Part shown: in pieces, positions 62,956 through 64,000 of the stretch | Numbering within the stretch: position 1 is the first letter of the stretch | How the letters are laid out: every line of letters starts with the position of its first letter | Assembly (NCBI RefSeq): GCF_022347725.1 | Contig: NZ_JAKRGB010000002.1 | Location: forward strand, 434,001 to 498,000 | DNA length: 64,000 nt | Origin: Ruegeria sp. Ofav3-42 | GTDB lineage: Bacteria; Pseudomonadota; Alphaproteobacteria; Rhodobacterales; Rhodobacteraceae | Direction of reading: 5' to 3' | The notes under the pieces: generated by a model | The model's input: only the letters and a program-made list of their open reading frames with translations | Databases searched by the model: none | Told to the model about the DNA's origin: nothing | Translations under genes and position numbers: made by a program

Positions 62956-63966
62956 ATGAAAGCCGTGGGATTTCTGAAGTCTCTGCCGATTGACGAGTTG
63001 GACAGCCTGATGGATGTCGATCTGCCCGAACCCGCTCTGTTGCCCACCGACCTTCTGGTCGAAATCGAGGCGATCTCGGTTAACCCTGCGGATGCCAAAC
63101 GCCGCATCCGGACGGCCGCCGAACAGGATCACACCGAGCCGTTCATTCTGGGGTATGACGCGGTGGGTATCGTCCGCAACATGGGCGCCGAGGTTACCGG
63201 TTTTTCCATAGGCGACCGGGTCTGGTACGCGGGCGATGCCAATCGTCCGGGATCGTATGCCGAGTTGCAGGCGGTTGATCATCGCATCGCATCGGTGGCC
63301 CCATCATCGGTCAGTCCCGCAGCTGCCGCTTCACTTCCCTTGGTGTCACTGACGGCGTGGGAGATGCTGTTCGACCGGCTACAAGTCCCAACAAACGAAA
63401 CGCCTTCAAGCCTGTTGGTCATTGGAGGAGCCGGAGGGGTCGGATCGATTACCCTTCAACTGGCTCGCAAGCTGACTGGGCTGCACTTAATCGCGACCGC
63501 CTCGCGGCTGGAAACGGTCGAGTGGTGCCGGAACATGGGCGCGCATCAGACGGTCAATCACCACAACCTGATCGCCGGAGTTCGGTCGGCTGGGCTCGAA
63601 ACCGTAGACTATATCACCCAATACGCCGACACCGCGCAGCACTGGGATGCAATGTGCGAGCTCATAGCTCCGCAAGGTCGGATCGGCACTATTGTCGAAA
63701 CAACTGAAAAACTGGACATCTCGGCCCTGCAAGGCAAATCCGCTGCGCTGATGTGGGAGCTGATGTTCACGCGCTCGCTGTATGGCACGGCAGATCTGGC
63801 ACGCCAGGGGCAGATTCTGTCGCGTGTCGCTCGTCTGGTTGATGACGGTGCCATCCGAACAACTGAACAAAAGATGCTTCACGGCTTGTCGGCGACAACG
63901 CTGAAAGAGGCACATGCGATCATTGAAACAGGCCGGATGATCGGCAAACTTGTAGTTGCGTACTAA
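62956..63966 (+). CDS. Zinc-type alcohol dehydrogenase family protein (MDR/quinone oxidoreductase)
   Basis: A 336-residue medium-chain dehydrogenase. The N-terminal part begins MKAVGFLKSLPIDEL and carries SVNPADAKRRI and LGYDAVGIVRNMGAEV; the NAD(P)-binding Rossmann loop is LVIGGAGGVGSITLQLARKL. The zinc-ligand cysteines and histidine of classical ADHs are absent, so it fits the zinc-independent quinone-oxidoreductase-like group. It starts 5 bp after the kinase stop. In this operon it may act on an aldehyde or ketone from aldol cleavage, but this is only inference. Confidence 0.86.
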   Translation: MKAVGFLKSLPIDELDSLMDVDLPEPALLPTDLLVEIEAISVNPADAKRRIRTAAEQDHTEPFILGYDAVGIVRNMGAEVTGFSIGDRVWYAGDANRPGSYAELQAVDHRIASVAPSSVSPAAAASLPLVSLTAWEMLFDRLQVPTNETPSSLLVIGGAGGVGSITLQLARKLTGLHLIATASRLETVEWCRNMGAHQTVNHHNLIAGVRSAGLETVDYITQYADTAQHWDAMCELIAPQGRIGTIVETTEKLDISALQGKSAALMWELMFTRSLYGTADLARQGQILSRVARLVDDGAIRTTEQKMLHGLSATTLKEAHAIIETGRMIGKLVVAY

Positions 63967-63985
63967 TCGGAAAGACCAGTAAGCC

Positions 63986-64000
63986 ATGACAGACGCCCGA
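63986..64000 (+). CDS. Start of a further gene, cut by the window edge
   Basis: ATG at 63986 opens a frame MTDAR that runs off the window. It is 20 bp after the dehydrogenase stop and on the same strand, so it is probably the next gene of the polyol operon. Nothing more can be said. Confidence 0.4.

Overview
The window is chromosomal DNA of a marine Roseobacter-group alphaproteobacterium (Rhodobacteraceae, Ruegeria/Phaeobacter-like). I base this on the high GC, the class I PHA operon, the SdhE, ThyX and HmuSTUV gene types, DUF1194, SorC and TAXI families, and gene-dense operons joined by 4-bp ATGA overlaps. No tRNA, rRNA, CRISPR array or intact insertion sequence was seen. This was judged by reading only; no database search was possible.

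Region 1 (1-15.4 kb) is mostly housekeeping. An AT-rich M15-type peptidase gene at the left edge looks foreign. Then come parE, a nucleosidase, an AhpD-like protein, an epoxide-hydrolase-like protein, ppk2, a MATE pump, aspC, an XRE regulator coupled to sdhE, a MarR/LdtR-like regulator, a gloA-DUF1194-DUF1194 operon, thyX, csp and an ArsC/Spx-like protein.

Region 2 (15.4-18 kb) is a complete bufferin-type (DUF2282/DUF692/DUF2063/DoxX) metal-responsive peptide operon. Region 3 (18-24.4 kb) has thrS, then a five-gene operon of three alpha/beta hydrolases, a VOC protein and a degenerate M15-fold protein, then a DUF6151 protein. Region 4 (24.4-28.9 kb) is the polyhydroxyalkanoate cluster phaZ<>phaC-phaP-phaR, with TGC-rich palindromes fitting PhaR sites.

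Region 5 (28.9-35.8 kb) has a secreted trypsin-like protease, a DegT-type aminotransferase and a gamma-glutamylputrescine (polyamine) catabolic cluster. Two near-identical AAATTTGATCAAATT palindromes precede its two transcription units. Region 6 (35.8-39.2 kb) is an isoquinoline 1-oxidoreductase-like molybdenum enzyme (alpha and beta subunits) divergent from a TetR regulator, with two GTAAACT palindromes between them. Region 7 (39.3-48.1 kb) is a haem uptake locus: hmuSTUV divergent from a TonB receptor, a secreted protein, exbB, two exbD and tonB.

Region 8 (48.2-52.1 kb) is a small catabolic unit of GntR regulator, orphan TAXI binding protein, an atypical class IV aminotransferase and a ProC-like reductase. 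It ends in a gene-poor 1.2-kb stretch holding a truncated 5' end of dusA, a known integration target. Region 9 (53.2-64 kb) is a polyol/sugar catabolic operon: RbsBAC-type ABC transporter, SorC regulator, aldo/keto reductase, GlpD-like dehydrogenase, DhnA-type aldolase, FGGY kinase and a zinc-type alcohol dehydrogenase. The expected route is import, phosphorylation, FAD-dependent oxidation and aldol cleavage of an unidentified polyol.
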